DNA of 64,000 nt, taken from assembly GCF_037975245.1 (NCBI RefSeq), contig NC_092568.1, forward strand, positions 34,254,501 through 34,318,500, read 5' to 3'. Every line of letters begins with the position of its first letter. Within the stretch, counting starts at the first letter, position 1. The stretch comes from Apostichopus japonicus (lineage: Eukaryota; Echinodermata; Holothuroidea; Aspidochirotida; Stichopodidae). Made by a program: the position numbers and the translations under genes. The notes below the pieces were generated by a model. It did no database searches and had not been told where the DNA came from. It was given only the letters and a program-made list of their open reading frames with translations. Shown piece by piece: positions 36,706 to 48,547 of this stretch.

Positions 36706-39700
36706 AAAAAAAATCAAAAGCACATTTTTGTCTTCATCCAATGTTTTGAATATTATTTTGGTCACGTTTTATTCATGGGTCATAGCATGAGGTGGCAGAT
36801 TAAATTAAAGTCAGTGGCATGAAGTGCAATCACCTTTTTCATGGTCAACTTAAAACATAGACACATATTAATTGAGTATAAAATGTCTGCTATGTGAGAA
36901 GCTACTATGCATACATAGATAAAATAACTTATAAATCCTGGAAACAAAATTAAGAGCCTTAATTTATGCTATATAGAGCAACAATCATGTACAATGCAAG
37001 TGTTGCTTGTATGTACCATCACTCAACGATGAGAATACATAGCATCTTGTTTTGGAGTGTACATTCAGATTTGGCCAAATTGCCTTCCTGAGTCAGTCAT
37101 TTTACTCTGATTCAATTAATGATGAGTTCTAAGATAGGTTTATGATTTTTGAAAACATTAACACATTAATACAAAGTGGTTCCTTCGCCTTCACCAATGT
37201 TGCATTATTAGAAGGTATTCATTGTGTTCACAGTATCTTACCTGTTTATCACAGCGATGTCAGTATGTGTAATAATATTATTCATTTGGCGTCCAACTGC
37301 AGCCTAGAAAATGTATTATTACTCCTATAATGAAAGAGTTCAGCCCAACGGTACTCATTATTGGAAACAAGAAACACCCTTTTTTATCAACCAAAAGGCA
37401 GCTGATCGAATATATGGTTTGGATTGATACATTACTATTATGAATTTCTTCTGTTTACATATCACCTCGACTATGTTATCATCAGCTGAGCATTTATATA
37501 TAATAAAAGAAGAAAAATCAGTAGCCATTTTGTGTCATTTTACCAATGTGAAAAATTACGAAAATCAACACAGCAAGGTTGCGGAGATGTACATTCAATC
37601 CTTAGCAAACGTCATAATCTACTGACGACGCAGATAATCATACCCTGTTATTTTGCTGTCCAATGAATGGCCTTGCAACTCGTTATTCACTTCAAATATT
37701 ACCTTTTTTCATCGTTCGAAATGAAAGTATCTATGGTAGTAGGGGAATGTCTGCATGGCGGAAGGACAAATAGTACATTTACAATAGAGGTACTTACGCA
37801 TTAATTGACCCATTTCGTCTACCCTTTTTTACGGGGAGGGGAGGGGGCTGGAGGGCTTTGGTGGTAATCGTAACATTTGCAATTTGTAAGTAGAGTGCAA
37901 GTACTCTAATTATAGTCATCTCTTTCGTAGAGGTCAACACCATGCTAAGCCTCAAACCCGCGAAAGCCTTGTCACCCTTTCCAAAACTCCTACTCGATTT
38001 AACTCAAAACAACAAATAACTATTTATTTGTCCTGCACACCTCCTGTACCTTTAAACCGGTGTATTGGTGTACCGAGTACCGTGCACATTTGCGACATCA
38101 TTTTAATGTGCCTTTCAACACATTAAGACATTGTGCAGTGTCTTACTGATATAAACTTTAATACAATACAGCAAGTGTATATAGATTTCATTGCAAATCA
38201 ATAGAGTTGACACATCGATGACTCATAAACGCGTTATAAGGCAAGCAATTCAACCAAATAGCATACGCCTTGCCAAGAAAGTTTGCTATGAGTTGTATGG
38301 ATTTATTGTAGGTACGTTTTGCGTTGATATATTAACACATTTGAAAATATGCTAGTAGTGAGCTGCATATGTAAATTCTAATCAGAAAGTAGTTTAATAC
38401 AAATATCTCCATAACTTTCATTTTAGATATCACCTTGACCGTCTTTTATTTATAAACTTGTCCCTTACTCTCCAAGAAACAAAACTGCAGCAAACGTTGT
38501 TTCTTAGCACTTTCTGTGATTAGCTAGCCTACTTATCTTTATTCTCTAAAACTGTTGTGTAACATCTCTTATGTATATGTATGCCCTCGCAGTGACTTCG
38601 CTATTTTCCTGATACGTAGGGTACCATCATTTATAAGAAATTATTCACTCCTGCTACATCTAAGCTTAATTAACAACTTCTCCAGCAGAATTAATAGCTG
38701 AATCCACAGAGGAACATATACCCTGTTCTTTTACTATCACGTTATTAGCTTGGAAATGTTAAAGGGATTATCAAACATTGCTAGTTATGCTAAATTGTCA
38801 TTATGGTAGCAATAAGACTTGACACGAAAAATGGAAGTTTCCTTTTTTGTTTTTATTCATGGTGACATATAGACTGACAGATGCAGCCTTAATTTAATTA
38901 AGTGTAGTACAATCAAGTGATAGCGATTCCATGGTTTGCTGCATCTTATATTCCCTTTTATAACACTACATAAATTTCTTTGTTTTGTGCCACGTCATTG
39001 CCTTAAACTGACACTACTATTCGTCACCTTTGCAAAGTTGAAAACAAAGATCATATTTTGTATTGTGCCAACGGTGAAAGACGGGACAGAGCCAAGAAAT
39101 AAATGTTTTCATATTTTATTCCTGAGGAGACAATATAATAAGGCACTTTTGAAGAATGTCTACCCACTGAATACATGCAAGGAGCGTATATCAAGCTACG
39201 TTTAACCGAGGCCTATGCAAGGTACGTTCTAAGAAAAGTTAGCTGAGACAGAACCTTGGCACGGAAACCACCAGCTTGATCAACCCCTTCGTCCCCTTCA
39301 TTAAATCTTATAGGTAACCGCCGTCATGACGGTGTTAGGTCAGGTGAATATCGCGATTCCCTATGAAAGGAAATCGCTACAACATATGATTTGCAGAGTA
39401 AAGGTTGTGTACTTTATAACCGAGCTGAAAAGAACAGTTAATACATGGTATACGTTTTAAGAAATGTTACCCAAGATTATAGAGCATGGGCACGAAAACC
39501 AAACACCTTACCTGATCCGCTTTCAAGCCCTGTCCCCTTTCATCGAGAATGTGGCCTTTGTCAAATATGTATAGCAAGTATGCCGAGAAGGCTAGATAGG
39601 ATAAAGTGATTCGACAATGGAAAGTTTAGTCTTGTGCTAGAACTTCCCTTTAACTAGAATTCTTATCTCAGATAACACGGATGTCCTTGCACCCGCTAAA

Positions 39701-40443
39701 ATTCATTCAAGAACTAAGGCACCACTCGTATCATTCTTCTTGTTATGCAAACTAAGAAGCATTGGTCTTCTGACTGGAGTCACAATAGGTCTCTACAAAG
39801 TTATGTGTATCTTTTGTACATTGTTTCGTAATAGACTTTCTGCTACGTGTGTCTATGTTACAATCAATTAAGTTACTATTACGACGGCGAAGCTTTACGA
39901 GGTAAGTCGCATTTGTGTGTTTGTACAAGTTTGTTACTTTTGCTTTATCTGTATATTTTATGTGATTGTCTGTTGTAAACAGGTATATCAGCATCTTAAA
40001 AATGTTTTACGCGGCAATATGTAACATTGCCCTCTTTTTTACATATATATTCCAATTTAAAAACGACATTATCTATCTATCTATCTATCTATCGATAAAT
40101 ATTTATGAATTTGTATGTTGGCTCAGAATGTCGGAACCAACCTTTCTTTGTGTTTTGCCGAACAAATCTGAGGTAAAGTAACCCAAAGTTCGTAAAGTAA
40201 TATATGATAGTCTTCATGTTAAAACTGAGTACTTACAGGTAATGGTCACCAAACAAGTTATTACTTTTGTCCATTAGGGCCTACACCAATCAGGGAAGAT
40301 GAAAATCGTGTCCGTCTTTGGTTTTCTTTTCCTCTGGGGAGGGGTGTTATTAACGGAAACCGCCCTTAAAATATCACTCTCTATCTTCTCAATTAACATT
40401 GACTGTGGAATGAATAAATATAATATACATATATATATATCTA

Positions 40444-40489
<46 letters not shown>

Positions 40490-40547
40490 CATAGGCGTAC
40501 CATATTAGAAATTTAATTGCATTTTCACTTTTAAATTTCATTTCTAG
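36706..40547. other. Intergenic, no gene seen
   Basis: AT-rich DNA with short chance frames only. A small TATC microsatellite lies at about 40071-40095. No conserved exon, RNA gene or element end was recognised. Confidence 0.55.
40426..40486. repeat. AT microsatellite
   Basis: TA run with CTAT interruptions, about 90 bases upstream of the secreted-peptide start exon. Confidence 0.9.
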
Positions 40548-40576
40548 GTTAAGTTGCATAGTTAATAATAGTCGCC

Positions 40577-41448
40577 ATGTTGTCACATCGCTCTCTCGCT
40601 ATTCTGGTCTTGTTTCTGGCATTAACGTCGGTGTGTTTAGCAGGTTTGTATACATTTAAAGAATTTGACGCCTGAAAAATGACCTAATACTTTGTTAAAA
40701 TGTTAACTGTTTTGAGGACCGGTATATTAATAAAATAAAGACAAAATATTTAACCGATAAACATGACCGAATTTCCTTCTGCATTAGCCCAGCTGTTTGT
40801 CAAATTCAAATTTCAAGTTTGTCTTTACAAAATGTAAGTTAAAATTGTATTTGTAGTAACCATATAAAAATCAACCTAAGAAACTTGTACATAATTTACC
40901 AATTTATTACACCCACCTTCCCATTAAGTTAGGTTAATTTATTCTGATTGAGAAAGTAACAGGGCACAGGTGGTGGAACGTGACTAGAACTACCTTTGAA
41001 CCAAAGAGAGTATGATTCATTTTCTATACCAGCTCATACCAGCTATATCAAAATTATGTATTATTATTATCTTATACGAATTAAGCTATATCGATCGTTA
41101 ATTTTACCAATCCCTACTAGCCCATTTGCCCGTCGGATTCTGGACTAGACTCTTACCTACCCCCCCCCCCCCCCCACTACACCCCTTCTTCCTCCCCATG
41201 CCTTGTCCCCACCAAAGTTTCTTTCAAATTGTTCACATTTATAGAAGACTCTTTAGTTTAAGTTGCTAATTTTAACTCAAGTTTGTAGATCTCATCACAG
41301 TTTCTTTCATGTCCTGGTAGGTAACCGATGTATGTACGCTGGTGTCATTCCTGTTGACCCTGGCATGGAATTCAGGATTCCTTCTCTTGGCCAGATATGT
41401 TCATGCAGTAGAACCGGTGGTATCCTTACCTGTAACCAAACAAGCTGA
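40577..41448 (+). CDS. Small secreted four-cysteine peptide, 64 residues, two exons
   Basis: Exons 40577-40643 and 41321-41448 join in phase 1 (donor GCAG/gtttgt, acceptor cctggtag) to a 64-codon frame with stop TGA at 41446-41448. Residues 1-22 form a textbook signal peptide, MLSHRSLAILVLFLALTSVC then LA, with predicted cleavage before Gly23. The 42-residue mature part has Cys26, Cys49, Cys51 and Cys60 in a C-x22-C-x-C-x8-C pattern, with GGILTC at the end and an N-glycosylation sequon at Asn61 (NQT). The spacing recalls the first half of a von Willebrand factor C module; that is resemblance only. The start has a good context (gtcgccATG), and an acceptor at 40546 suggests a 5'UTR exon upstream. 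The function is unknown; an extracellular peptide or modulator fits. The CACTG element begins 448 bases downstream. Confidence 0.62.
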
Positions 41449-42286
41449 AACATCATCCCCCTCATTACCATGTATGTATACGCTACACGCACTGTGTATA
41501 CAAATATTATATTTATATCGAACAGTAGACGTTAATATCTCATTGTCATTTATCTCATTTTCATTATCTCATATTAATATCTCATTATACAGTGGAATGC
41601 ACGGAGCAGTAGGATTCTATGTACGTCCGTGAGTGGTTGGGGTGGCGGTTAGATAAAAGCAAACGGAATAATCTGTACATTGTCGAAAACTGAACGCGAG
41701 CCACGGTCCCCTCCCACCGGACCCCTCTCGCTTCTTGTTTTCTTTCTATCGCGAAAACCTCCATTATTATGCCACATTTATCAAAACTTTGCCAATTCTA
41801 GTATGAGCAGAAAACCCTGTATGACAAGTTAATTTAAACTAAAAAAAAAACACCCTCTAAATTAATACGTATATATCACCAAGTCGTAATTGCCACACTG
41901 AAAAAATAAACTAGTCAATATTGCCACGGACTAACGTTAAATTAGTCTGTAACGTTAGCCAATGCACACGGACTACCAAAAATCTTCGTTTCATCGCTGC
42001 TTCTTAGTCAGTTTACACTGACTAAGGAAAATATAATCGCAGCTTAGTTGGTGGCGACGGACTAAGGTATTTTAACCCATGGACTAAGACCGATACGGAC
42101 ACCCGATTTACGCCATAATCGTAGCTTAGTCGGTGTCGACGGACTAATGTATGACGGACCACTTCGATTCAATTCAATTTGGAAACCGAGAGGCAACGGC
42201 AGCTTGCTGGACTTGGCATAGATTCATACGATCACTCTAAGCAACTTTCAACCGTAAATCACCCAAGAAGGTCTTTAGAAGAATGG

Positions 42287-45200
42287 AGGTATTAACTGCC
42301 ATCGTCGGCCTACCTGTTATTCCTTTAACTTGAAGGTAAAATTAAAGTTAATTGTTAGGCCACTGGCACTAGTACTGTATTATGGTTAGTGTAACGCTAC
42401 CGTTGTAACGCTACTGTTGTCACGCTGGCGTTTCGCAATACACAAGTGCAATGACAGTGAGTAGCCTATATATAGGCTTCTATTGGGTACTGCAGTGCAT
42501 TCTCAACACTAAAGTGTGCATTCTAAACACCAATTAACAATGTGTTATGTGTGTATTGGGCTAGATTGAACAGTGGCACATAATCTTCTAATTTATTCCC
42601 AAACAAATGCTGGAACTATAAGTCTCAATAGTTTATTTGAAGTCTACACTCATTTGGTAAAATTTCCTGTAATTTCCCATGTGAATCTAAATGGGTAGGC
42701 TTTGTGATATTGAATAAGCAAGGCTAGACCTTCAAACGTACAGTCACAGTAGGCTGAACAAATTATGTTGGCTAGTCAACGGTATTATATGTTGCGAGCA
42801 GTCAGGATGCACGCTTCAGTTCTATTTAACCTTCTCATTTATCATTTTTTAGTATTTAATTTCCGGTCACACCCAGGAAACAATTGCGACATTCCTTCAC
42901 GGTCGACTTGTTTACTGTAAGAAGTATTAACCGTTTTTTCTCAGGAAAGCTTGATAGTCTGAAGTTATTATAACATGTGCTTTTAGTATACTGCCAAAAG
43001 AGTAAGTTGTTGTATTTGCATTGATATTTTATGTAGAAGTAACGGAAAATTTAGTATGTTTAGTTTGGTCTAATTGCACGTTTTTTTTCTTCTGTCCAAT
43101 GTAGTGCAGGGTTCACTTGCACGAATTCAAATTATTCTGTTTATGTATATGTATATGCATCGATTCGTAGATTATGATGTTTTTTTGACATTTATTTGTA
43201 ATTCAAGCATATCTGTTTAGTAGCAAAGTTTAAAGGTTAAGATTAATTAGTTTTCTCTTTTTGATCCTAGATTGAATGAAACTCATTGACGTAAATAATT
43301 GATCAGATCATACAGTTTAACGCAGTTCCTAAAACTCTGGGTATTCTCTAGTCTTCGCCGGTCCATTATATACTTTAGTACTACTAGTAAGACTAAATCA
43401 AGACGACCGCAAGACAAACTTAGTGTAACAAAGTACTGATTCTCCTCTAGCCTAGGTCTAAACAGGCTTGTTATGTGAGCAAGCAAAATAACAACTAAAA
43501 ACGATTATGCCTATAAATAAGTTGGCTCAGTGCATTTCTGTTTCTAAAATTTTATATTATTAAAGATCATAAAAACAAACAAAGATTTAGCCCATGTTTT
43601 ATTATCTCTGTATTCTGGGCATTTGATTCTGGTTGCAATGGTGATGACACTCTCGTTCAAATTTTCAGCTTTATACAGTCTGCTTCAAACTTTGGGATTG
43701 TTTTTTGAGACTATAGTGGAAGCAAATCTCACATAACTTTGTGGTGACAACTTTTTTTTTGTTCTTTTTCAAATGATGAATACTTTGCTGTTTTTTTTTT
43801 CCAGCAGGAATTGAAAAGCCAAATATCTAAGTCAAGGGTGAGGTTTCCTGTGATGTACGACACCAGTGTGGAGGCAACAACAGAAGAGGAGAACTGTGTT
43901 ATATATGGCTTAAAGACATGTTTTAAGATGATATATTGGTACCCTTCGCAGAACAAAAGAGTTTATCCAAGAGTCCAAAAAGCAAAGGAACAAGTACCAT
44001 AGAGAAAAAAGATGGAAGAGTGAGTTTAATTATTGTACCCAACTGTTTAATGATATTAAAGATACTTTTCATAACCTGTTTTAAAAAAAAAACAGTCTAG
44101 TATATCATTTACGTGCAAGCTTCATAAGTTTGGTCAAATTTTCACTGATCTGTAGAGCGGGAGTCCAGAGGGTTTGGTTAGCTGGGAAGGTAACCAATTG
44201 CCTGGTACATCACAATGTTCACAATGCATTCCTGTATAAGAAACCTGACGACTGGCAAACCGACTGTGGTGGATGTGGCTGGGAGAGCAATTTAAAGTCA
44301 CCTACCCTGTAATAGCTAACCTAGATCAGCTTTCATGGTAACCACATCAAAGTAAGAACAATGTGTCATGTATGGCCCCAAGAGCAACAAATGGCCATCG
44401 CCAGTAATTATTGGTGGTGGGGTACCCCTGCCAGTGATCAACAATTGACCCCTCACGGCTGACCTAGGTCAGCTCATGAGGTAACCACTTGAAACCTACT
44501 GGAAAATGTTGGTTAGGACTTCAGATAAAAGGGATGGGCATTGCCAGTAATTTTTATTGGTGGGGTACCCCTGCCAGTAGACCCCCAATATGCCCATCCC
44601 CTCATTGACCTAGGTGAGCTCATGATTTGACCAGTTGAAACCTACAGGAAAATGATAGGTATCACTTCATATGTAAGGATGGGCATTTCCAGTATTTTAT
44701 ATTGGTGGGCCACCACTGCCAGAGTTCGCCCATCCCTTACATATAGAATCCTGTCAATCATTTTCCAGTAGTTTTCAACTGGTTAAATCATGAGCTGACC
44801 TAGATCAATGAGGGGGGGGGGGGGGCATTTTGGGGGTCTACTGGCAGGGGTACCCCACCAATAAAAATTACTGGCAATGCCCATCCCTTACATATAGTGT
44901 CCTGCCAATCATTTTACAGTAGTTTTCAACTGGTTACCTCATGAGCTAATCTAGGTCAATGGGGGATGGGCATTTTGGGGGTCTACTGGCAGGGTTACCC
45001 CACCAATGTAAATGACTAGAAATGCCCATCCCTTACATATGAAGTGATACCTATCATTTCCAGTAATTTTTCAACTGGTTATCTCATGAGCTGACCTAGG
45101 TCAATGAGGGAATGGGCATTTTGGGGGTCTACTGGCAGGGGTACCCCCCCCCCCCAATATAAATTACTGGAAATGCCCATCCCTTACATATGAAGTGATA

Positions 45201-46178
45201 CAATTTTCCAGTAGTTTTCAACTGGTTACATCATGAGCTCATCTAGGTCAATGGGAGATGGGCATTTTGGGGGTCTACTGGCAGGGGTACCCCACTAATA
45301 AAAATTACTGGCAATGCCCATCAGTTGTATCTGAAGTCCTAACCAACATTTTCCAGTAGGTTTCAAGTGGTTACCTCATGAGCTGACCTAGGTCAGCCTT
45401 GAGGGGTCAATTATAGATCACTGGCAGGGGTACCCCACCACCAATAATTACTGGCAATGGCCATTTGTTGCTCTTGGGGCCATACCTGACACATTGTACT
45501 TACTTTGATGTGTTACCATGAAAACTGATCTAGGTTAGCTATCAGGTGACTTTAAAATTGCTCTCCCAGCCACACTCACCACAGTCGGTTGCCAGTCGTC
45601 TGGTTTCATATACAGGAATGCACTGTGAACATTGTGATGTACAAGGCAATTGGTTACCTTCCCAGCTAACCAAACCCGCTGGGCTCCCGGTCTATTGGGC
45701 TCATTATTAACATGATTAACATAATTATTAAGCTTTGAAAAATAACTTGGTGTTATGCTGTTCAAAGCTAATAATTATTTGGTAAAGCTGCTATTCCTGG
45801 CTTATAATTTGAGGGACCTAGATTTAAATGTATACCTCCCAATATGTTATAAAATTTTAATGTAAATGTATGTTTATGATAATGTGAGTTATCATGTGCT
45901 ATATCTGTATCTGCGCTTACACGTATATCATATTTTCTGTTCACAGGTCAATAATGGTGCAGATTTTGGCTTCCTGAAGACAAGTGGGAGGCCATTTGTA
46001 GTTACGAGAAACACTCTTTGTTTGTGAAGACTTAACTGGTGTCGATTTGGGGTACCACTTTAAAACGAAAGTCATGAGGAACCCTTGCCCAAGATTCAAC
46101 TTTGCATTATTGTGCAGTGCTATACTTTTGCGATTCATGTTTGATCCATGAACTTGTCTTAACTTTGTTGGAATAAAA
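42287..46178 (+). other. Possible spliced transcription unit inside the CACTG element
   Basis: Signals in order: an ATG-containing segment ending at a donor ACTTGAAG/gtaaaa (about 42335); a strong acceptor tttttttttccag at 43804; a block open to TAG at 44000-44002 (66 codons, including YDTSVEATTEEENCVIYGLK); a consensus donor GAAGA/gtgagt at about 44018; an acceptor ttctgttcacag at 45946; and AATAAA at 46173-46178. The pieces do not join into one long frame, since the first segment stops before its donor. This may therefore be noncoding or decayed. I do not recognise the peptide. Confidence 0.3.
44155..45692. repeat. Foldback with ~320-bp arms and inverted internal tandem units
   Basis: Arm 44155-44470 (CGGGAGTCCAGAGGGTTTGG onward) is matched in reverse complement by about 45380-45692. 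Between them, ~190-bp units (GATGGGCATT, CTACTGGCAGGGGTACCCC, ACTGGCAATGCCCATC, GACCTAGGTCA) run one way on the left (about two units) and the opposite way on the right (about five). Similar peptides readable from each arm, such as RVWLAGKVTNCLVHHNVH, follow from nucleotide similarity and are not evidence of coding. Confidence 0.8.
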
Positions 46179-47172
46179 TCATATTTTCAGATTTTTGTTT
46201 ACAGTGATTTCTTCTCTATCTGTCGAAAGTCAGCCTTTGTAGACATCAGAAGTTTTATCAGAAATAAATACTGCCAACGTACACATTATTTGTGTTTCTT
46301 CTGCTCTCTTTTCTTTCAGTGATGCTAGTCAGTGAAACTAGTCGGGTTTAATTCTTTCAGTGATTCTAGTCAGTGCAACTAGTCAGTCGATACCGACCAA
46401 GAAAGGTTAGTCGGGAGAGGCACCATCCTGACTAATGTAAAACCTGCTATAAACTAGTCGGTGGCTCATATAAATTAGTCGGTAAAGACCGACTAATGTC
46501 ACCAATTAATGTAACTGACTAATATACATTTACCGACTAAGAAATTGTTGATCGACTAAGCTGACGGACTAAGATGACCTACTAAGAAATCCAACTGACT
46601 AAGGAATAAATTAGTCGGTATAGCAAGTGACTAAGGCTATGTTAGTCGGGAGAGGCACCAGATGGACTAACGTTATGTTAGTCGGTGAACCAATTTAAGT
46701 TTTCAGTGCATGGTCAAATTGGGTTCATGCCTTTCGACTCGAGAAATGTGACAGTTTTGTAATTCTAAAGCTTTGTGTGGGATGTCGCTTTAAACACGCA
46801 AGACTTCGCAAAGGTTATTACAGTGTCAGTATGTACCAATAGCCAGCTTTTGATCTATCTTCCGGTTTTGGCCGAGGCATTTCGTGGAAGAACAAATCTG
46901 GACAGTGCGGTATGTGACGTATCGAGACGAAATAAGTATTGTTATTTATTCAATAATTAGTTTCCTGATGAATGTCTTTGTTTTTGTTTACAGATGCGTT
47001 TGCCTCGGATTTCTGAAAATTGTAAGCTACAAAAGCAACTCAATGCGTGCTGGAAGGAACAGGCCTGCCTCTATCTATAGACGACAGCTCCATGATGAAT
47101 ATTACTAGTTAACTTTACATCATAATGTATGGCTCTATTCGTTTAAGTTTACAGGAGTTGATATCAAAAGTA

Positions 47173-47176
<4 letters not shown>

Positions 47177-47242
<66 letters not shown>
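47177..47242. repeat. AT microsatellite
   Basis: Uninterrupted TA run of about 65 bases just beyond the CACTG element. Confidence 0.9.
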
Positions 47243-47248
<6 letters not shown>

Positions 47249-47690
47249 CATTAGAAAAAACATAGAGAAATGTATGACTCATAATTGACAAATAAGGAGT
47301 ACTGTTACAGAAATATATCGGAATTTTCGGTTCCCCTGGGACCTACGTCAGCAATACTTAGCAGTGGAATGAAAAGTACAAAATGTAACACAATGGATGT
47401 ATGACGTTAGATCAGTGTGAGTGGCACTGTGGAATAAGTAGCCTACCAATTAAACAGAAACGAATAGGTATAGAACGGATTACACAAGTTTGTAGAAACT
47501 GGTACTTGTTTAGGGGTGACAAGTCTCTGTTGAGGCCGATATGAAACTTAATACGAAATATCCAATCGATTCCTTGCCGTTTGAGTTCAGTCACAGATTT
47601 GACGTTAAACACAATTCATATACATTTTAGGTTTTTTTAGAGAATGTCTATGAAGACTGAAATGCTTGGAAACGTGGAATCCTGCAAATT

Positions 47691-47770
47691 TCCGCTTAGG
47701 GTTTAATAATCACATATTCAATTCGTTATATAACGAAGTGAATTTTTGTGATTATTAAACCGTAAGTGGA
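47691..47770. repeat. 80-bp near-perfect palindrome
   Basis: TCCGCTTAGGGTTTAATAAT then CACATATTCAATTCGTTATA faces TATAACGAAGTGAATTTTTG then TGATTATTAAACCGTAAGTGGA. Only a few mismatches interrupt the ~40-bp stem, centred near 47731. It could be a tiny foldback or a hairpin RNA precursor. Confidence 0.75.
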
Positions 47771-47892
47771 ACAGAGCCGTTTTATTTACTTAATCACCCT
47801 CTTTACAAAAACATATTCAACTGTGTTCGCTCTATTTATTCACTGTGGAGAAAGTTCCATTTATAATCGTTCGATTCGTACCAAATCTTCCT

Positions 47893-48539
47893 CAAGGGCG
47901 GCGGAACCGGGGGGCACAGGGGGCACGTGCCCCCCCCCCCCACTTTTCCTCAGGTTAAAAATGTGCCCTTTTTCTACATAAAATTGAGGTGTCTCAAGTT
48001 AGAAAGAGGCTAGGGAACCAGAATGAACACTCGGGAAGGGCCGTTTCCAGCCATCTAAGGGGTTTGCAAAACCAAAAATTTTCTTGTACGCTCCGCGCCA
48101 ACCGATGGTGGCGCTCCGCTCAGATAGTCGTGCATACAACTTTGCAAATCCTGGCTAGGCCCCTGACTTTTAATAAATTTCTGTGGGTCAAACTCAAAGC
48201 TATTTCGAATGGAAAAAATTTGTTAAGATATTGACAAGTAATAAACTCTAATTCGGAAGATTCCTACATTAGCATCTAGCATGGTTTCACCTCATCTTGT
48301 CTCAAAAGAAAACTTGTTCCTTGTTTCCCAATTTGCACTTTGGATATTGCAGTGCTAGTATGCATATTTTCCTTGAGGGGGGGGGGCGTTGATGGAGTGA
48401 TGTTTATACGCAAATAAGAGAATACAATAAGAGTTATAAAGGGTAATAAATATAAGGCTGCATCAGTCTAATCGAATTTCTGCAAAGTGCCCTTGGATGT
48501 CGGTGCCCCCCCAGATTAAAAGTGCTTCCGCCGCCCTTG
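47893..48539. mobile_element. hAT-type element (647 bp) carrying the hairpin module
   Basis: Starts CAAGGGCGGCGGAACCGGGG and ends AGTGCTTCCGCCGCCCTTG. Perfect 8-bp target duplication ATCTTCCT at 47885-47892 and 48540-48547. Near each end it has G- and C-runs and GGTTAAAA/GATTAAAA. The hairpin module lies at 48029-48128. No transposase frame. Confidence 0.92.
48029..48128 (+). repeat. Hairpin module copy 7
   Basis: CTCGGGAAGGGCCGTTTCCA through GCGCCAACCGATGGTGGCGC to TCCGCTCAGATAGTC, within the 647-bp hAT-type element. It is followed by CAAATCCTGGCTAGGCCCCTG, which resembles the right end of yet another hAT-type element nested inside. Confidence 0.75.
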
Positions 48540-48547
48540 ATCTTCCT

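Larger units (their letters stand above)
41896..46708. mobile_element. CACTG-ended (EnSpm/CACTA-like) element, 4.8 kb
   Basis: The left end CACTGAAAAAATAAACTAG and the reverse complement of the right end CACTGAAAACTTAAATTGG share a CACTGAAAA terminus. The flanking dinucleotide CA (41894-41895 and 46709-46710) fits a 2-bp target duplication. Both ends carry dense short subterminal repeats built on GGACTAA/TTAGTC: about ten at 41910-42155 and over fifteen at 46320-46690. Subterminal arrays of short motifs in both orientations are typical of CACTA elements. I recognise no transposase, so it is probably non-autonomous. A foldback and a possible spliced transcription unit lie inside. Confidence 0.7.

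Noticed and set aside
44130-45765. Similar peptides (RVWLAGKVTNCLVHHNVH...) readable from both strands, suggesting a duplicated gene pair.
   Set aside because: They come from the two arms of one inverted repeat; similarity is at DNA level and no start, stop or splice context supports coding.
46775-47108. Possible exon with the tail RAGRNRPASIYRRQLHDEYY after an acceptor at about 46992, perhaps belonging to the secreted-peptide gene.
   Set aside because: The secreted-peptide frame already stops at 41448, phases do not connect, and nothing in the peptide is recognisable.
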